Shown: positions 62,455-64,000 of the stretch, one piece after another
Position numbering within the stretch: position 1 is the first letter of the stretch
Layout of the letters: each line of letters starts with the position of its first letter
Source: Rhizobium leguminosarum
Lineage (GTDB): Bacteria > Pseudomonadota > Alphaproteobacteria > Rhizobiales > Rhizobiaceae
Assembly: GCF_001679785.1 (NCBI RefSeq)
Contig: NZ_CP016286.1
Span: forward strand, 2,480,001 to 2,544,000
DNA length: 64,000 nt
Direction: 5' to 3'
The notes under the pieces: generated by a model
Told to the model about the DNA's origin: nothing
Seen by the model: the letters and a program-made list of their open reading frames with translations, nothing else
The model's database searches: none
Translations under genes and position numbers: made by a program

Positions 62455-63165
62455 ATGAAATCCGCCGCTAAGGCTCAGCAGGCCGAAGACTCCGCCGAAA
62501 CAGGCGCGCAACAGATCCGCGATGCCATTCGCGAAGCGATTGTCGAGCGCAGGCTCTCGCCCGGCACCAAGCTTTCGGAAAGCGATGTCGGCAATCTCTT
62601 CAACGTCAGCCGCACGCTTGCCCGCGCCGCCCTGCAGGCGCTCTCCTATGAGGGCCTTGTCAGCGTCGAGAAGAACCGTGGCGCCTTCGTCGCCTATCCC
62701 TCGCCCGAAGAGGCTCGCCAGATCTTTTCCGCCCGCCGCTTGGTCGAGCCGGGCATATTACGCGAGGCAGCGGCGCGGATCACGCCTGATGACATTACCC
62801 ATCTGCGACAGCTTCTGCTGGAAGAAGGCCGCCTGATGAGCGAGCGTGGCCAGACGGCGCGCCGCGCCGAAATCAAGGCATCGGGCGATTTTCATCTGAT
62901 GCTGGCGGCCATATCGGGAAACTCGATCATGCAGCGCTTCATGGAAGAGCTTGTCGCCCGCTCGTCTCTGGTGATTGCGCTCTACGGGCAGTCGACCGCA
63001 TCGAGCTGCGGCCATTCCGAACATGGTGACATCATCTCGGCGATCGAAGCCGACGAACTCGACCGCGCCTGCCAGCTGATGCTGCATCACATCGCCCATA
63101 TCGAGGCAGATCTCGACCTGCGAGAACGCAAGAGCCTGGGCCTCAAGGAAGCCTTCGAACTCTGA
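62455..63165 (+). CDS. GntR-family regulator, FCD (FadR/VanR) type
   Basis: 236 aa. The winged helix covers about residues 18-80 (QQIRDAIREAIVERRLSPGTKLSESDVGNLFNVSRTLARAAL), with an FCD effector domain after it (RRLVEPGILREAAARI, FHLMLAAISGNSIMQRFMEELVARSS, HGDIISAIEADELDRACQLMLHHI) including the metal-binding His residues. It is divergent from the ABC/racemase operon and probably represses it until the ligand is present. The start is ATG 62455; 62407 is less likely. Confidence 0.88.
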   Translation: MKSAAKAQQAEDSAETGAQQIRDAIREAIVERRLSPGTKLSESDVGNLFNVSRTLARAALQALSYEGLVSVEKNRGAFVAYPSPEEARQIFSARRLVEPGILREAAARITPDDITHLRQLLLEEGRLMSERGQTARRAEIKASGDFHLMLAAISGNSIMQRFMEELVARSSLVIALYGQSTASSCGHSEHGDIISAIEADELDRACQLMLHHIAHIEADLDLRERKSLGLKEAFEL

Positions 63166-63178
63166 ACATGCAAAAGAC

Positions 63179-63207
63179 GCGGGACGCGGATGCTTCACCG
63201 CGCCCGC
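63179..63207. terminator. Hairpin between convergent genes
   Basis: GCGGGaCGCGG (63179-63189, one bulged A) pairs with CCGCGCCCGC (63198-63207). It lies between the GntR gene and the convergent DUF4174 gene. T-runs are weak. Confidence 0.55.
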
Positions 63208-63228
63208 TTCAAACGAACTCTCGAAACG

Positions 63229-63642
63229 CTACCAAGGCGTCTTCTTCGGCAACATCTCAAAGGCAGCGAAGATATCCTCGGCGCTCATCGGCTCGCTCGA
63301 GCGCAGCTTAACGGTTCCGTCGCGTCCGATCAGGATCAGCCCGAACTCGCCGGACGGCGGTCCCTGCAGCCGATCGCGAATATCGTCGGCATCGAGTTCC
63401 CAGTCATCGTCGAACAGCGCAAACGCGCCGCCGCCGGCAATGCTGAACACCTCGACGTCTTCCTCGATCAAGCGCATGTGCGCCTTGCGCAGCCATTCGT
63501 CCTGGATGAGCGCGCGGTCATCTTGCGCATCGGCGAAGATGATCAGCACCCGTTTCCTATCGCGAAACTGCTCGAGCGATTGCGGAAGGTCCGGCTCACG
63601 TCGAGGTGTGCCGATGATTTCATGAACGATGGATTTTAGCAT
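63229..63642 (-). CDS. DUF4174 protein (thioredoxin-fold-like)
   Basis: 137 aa. It contains RDRKRVLIIFADAQDDRALIQDEWL and LILIGRDGTVKLRSSEPMSAEDIFAAFEMLP, the DUF4174 pattern, with no Cys-x-x-Cys. The function is not known. The start is ATG 63642, after GAGGA; a TTG at 63666 would add eight residues. Confidence 0.82.
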   Translation of the reverse strand: MLKSIVHEIIGTPRREPDLPQSLEQFRDRKRVLIIFADAQDDRALIQDEWLRKAHMRLIEEDVEVFSIAGGGAFALFDDDWELDADDIRDRLQGPPSGEFGLILIGRDGTVKLRSSEPMSAEDIFAAFEMLPKKTPW

Positions 63643-63782
63643 GGTCTCATTCCTCGCCCGCAGCAATTTAGTTCTACAGGGTCCTTTTCGCGTCCCGAAA
63701 AGACGCGCGGCGCTGTAGTGGCGGGCTGTGCCTGCCGAATTAAACGGCTGGGAATAAGCGAGGTTCCGCCAAAAAGCGGGAA

Positions 63783-63808
63783 AGGATCGCAGCCATGGCC
63801 GCGATCCT
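63783..63808. terminator. Hairpin downstream of the right-edge gene
   Basis: AGGATCGC (63783-63790) pairs with GCGATCCT (63801-63808) around a ten-base loop. It lies eight bases after the stop codon of the minus-strand gene that enters from the right. Confidence 0.6.
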
Positions 63809-63815
63809 CACTTTG

Positions 63816-64000
63816 TCAGTCGCGGCCCTGGTCTTCGGACGCGTGGGCTGAAACGGCGACGAGATCCGCAGCCCCAGTGACGTGAAGGCGCTTGCGCACC
63901 AGAACGCGCATGACACGCGCCGCCGTCGAGAAAGTCATCTGATCGAGCGGGCCTTCGCCCTCCCACGGCTTGGTCAGCCGTTCGGTGACGGCGCCGACGA
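63816..64000 (-). CDS. C-terminal end of an unidentified protein (runs off the right edge)
   Basis: The last 61 codons of a minus-strand gene are visible. They read VGAVTERLTKPWEGEGPLD, then QMTFSTAARVMRVLVRKRLH, ending SAHASEDQGRD before TGA. Codon use fits a real gene and a hairpin follows the stop. I do not recognise the family from this fragment. Confidence 0.6.
   Translation of the reverse strand, partial: VGAVTERLTKPWEGEGPLDQMTFSTAARVMRVLVRKRLHVTGAADLVAVSAHASEDQGRD

Overview
The window is a 64 kb piece of a GC-rich alphaproteobacterial genome, most likely a Rhizobium chromosome of the R. etli / R. leguminosarum type (an inference). The grounds are the betaine-lipid genes btaAB, a PPi-dependent phosphofructokinase, a SahR-like ArsR-methyltransferase regulator paired with metF and metH, many ABC importers with divergent regulators, and dispersed palindromic intergenic repeats of a kind familiar from rhizobia. 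I see no rRNA, tRNA, insertion sequence, prophage or CRISPR array. About 60 protein genes are supported; two run off the window edges.

Left part (1-28.7 kb), mostly housekeeping and envelope genes. It holds a tandem pair of paralogous FAD oxidoreductases, several peptidoglycan enzymes (two SLT transglycosylases, an MltB-type transglycosylase, an AmpD-like amidase, a GH25 muramidase and an L,D-transpeptidase), pfp, and btaAB behind a candidate Pho box. A 25-residue membrane peptide gene follows, then the regulator-metF operon, ettA, a periplasmic RNase T2, a CoA-transferase/ThDP-enzyme pair with a DMT transporter, a RidA/phosphatase-like pair, and an orphan ParA ATPase.

Middle part (28.8-40.8 kb). 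A minus-strand set encodes an N-formylglutamate-amidohydrolase-like enzyme, an APC permease, a glutamine-synthetase-like ligase, an aldehyde dehydrogenase and an iron alcohol dehydrogenase. It diverges from an RpiR-family regulator and a four-gene ABC importer. Together they could form a gamma-glutamylation route for an amino alcohol or amine; this is the most interesting functional hypothesis here.

Right part (40.9-64 kb). A sugar ABC operon with a Gfo/Idh/MocA dehydrogenase diverges from a BadF/NagK-type kinase and a GntR/HutC regulator, which suggests amino-sugar use. Next come a Phd/PemK toxin-antitoxin pair behind a perfect 26-bp palindrome, and metH, whose promoter carries the same palindromic operator as the metF operon. 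An AGE-family epimerase follows, then a Pot-type ABC operon with a hydantoin/Asp-Glu racemase and a flavin reductase, controlled by a divergent FCD-type GntR regulator.

Regulatory and structural signals tie several regions together. One ATAAAGATATCTTTAT palindrome precedes both methionine-cycle operons. Each of the three ABC operons has a strong hairpin directly after its binding-protein gene. Three copies of a repeat of about 105 bp lie in intergenic positions, and one of them supplies the toxin gene's stop codon.
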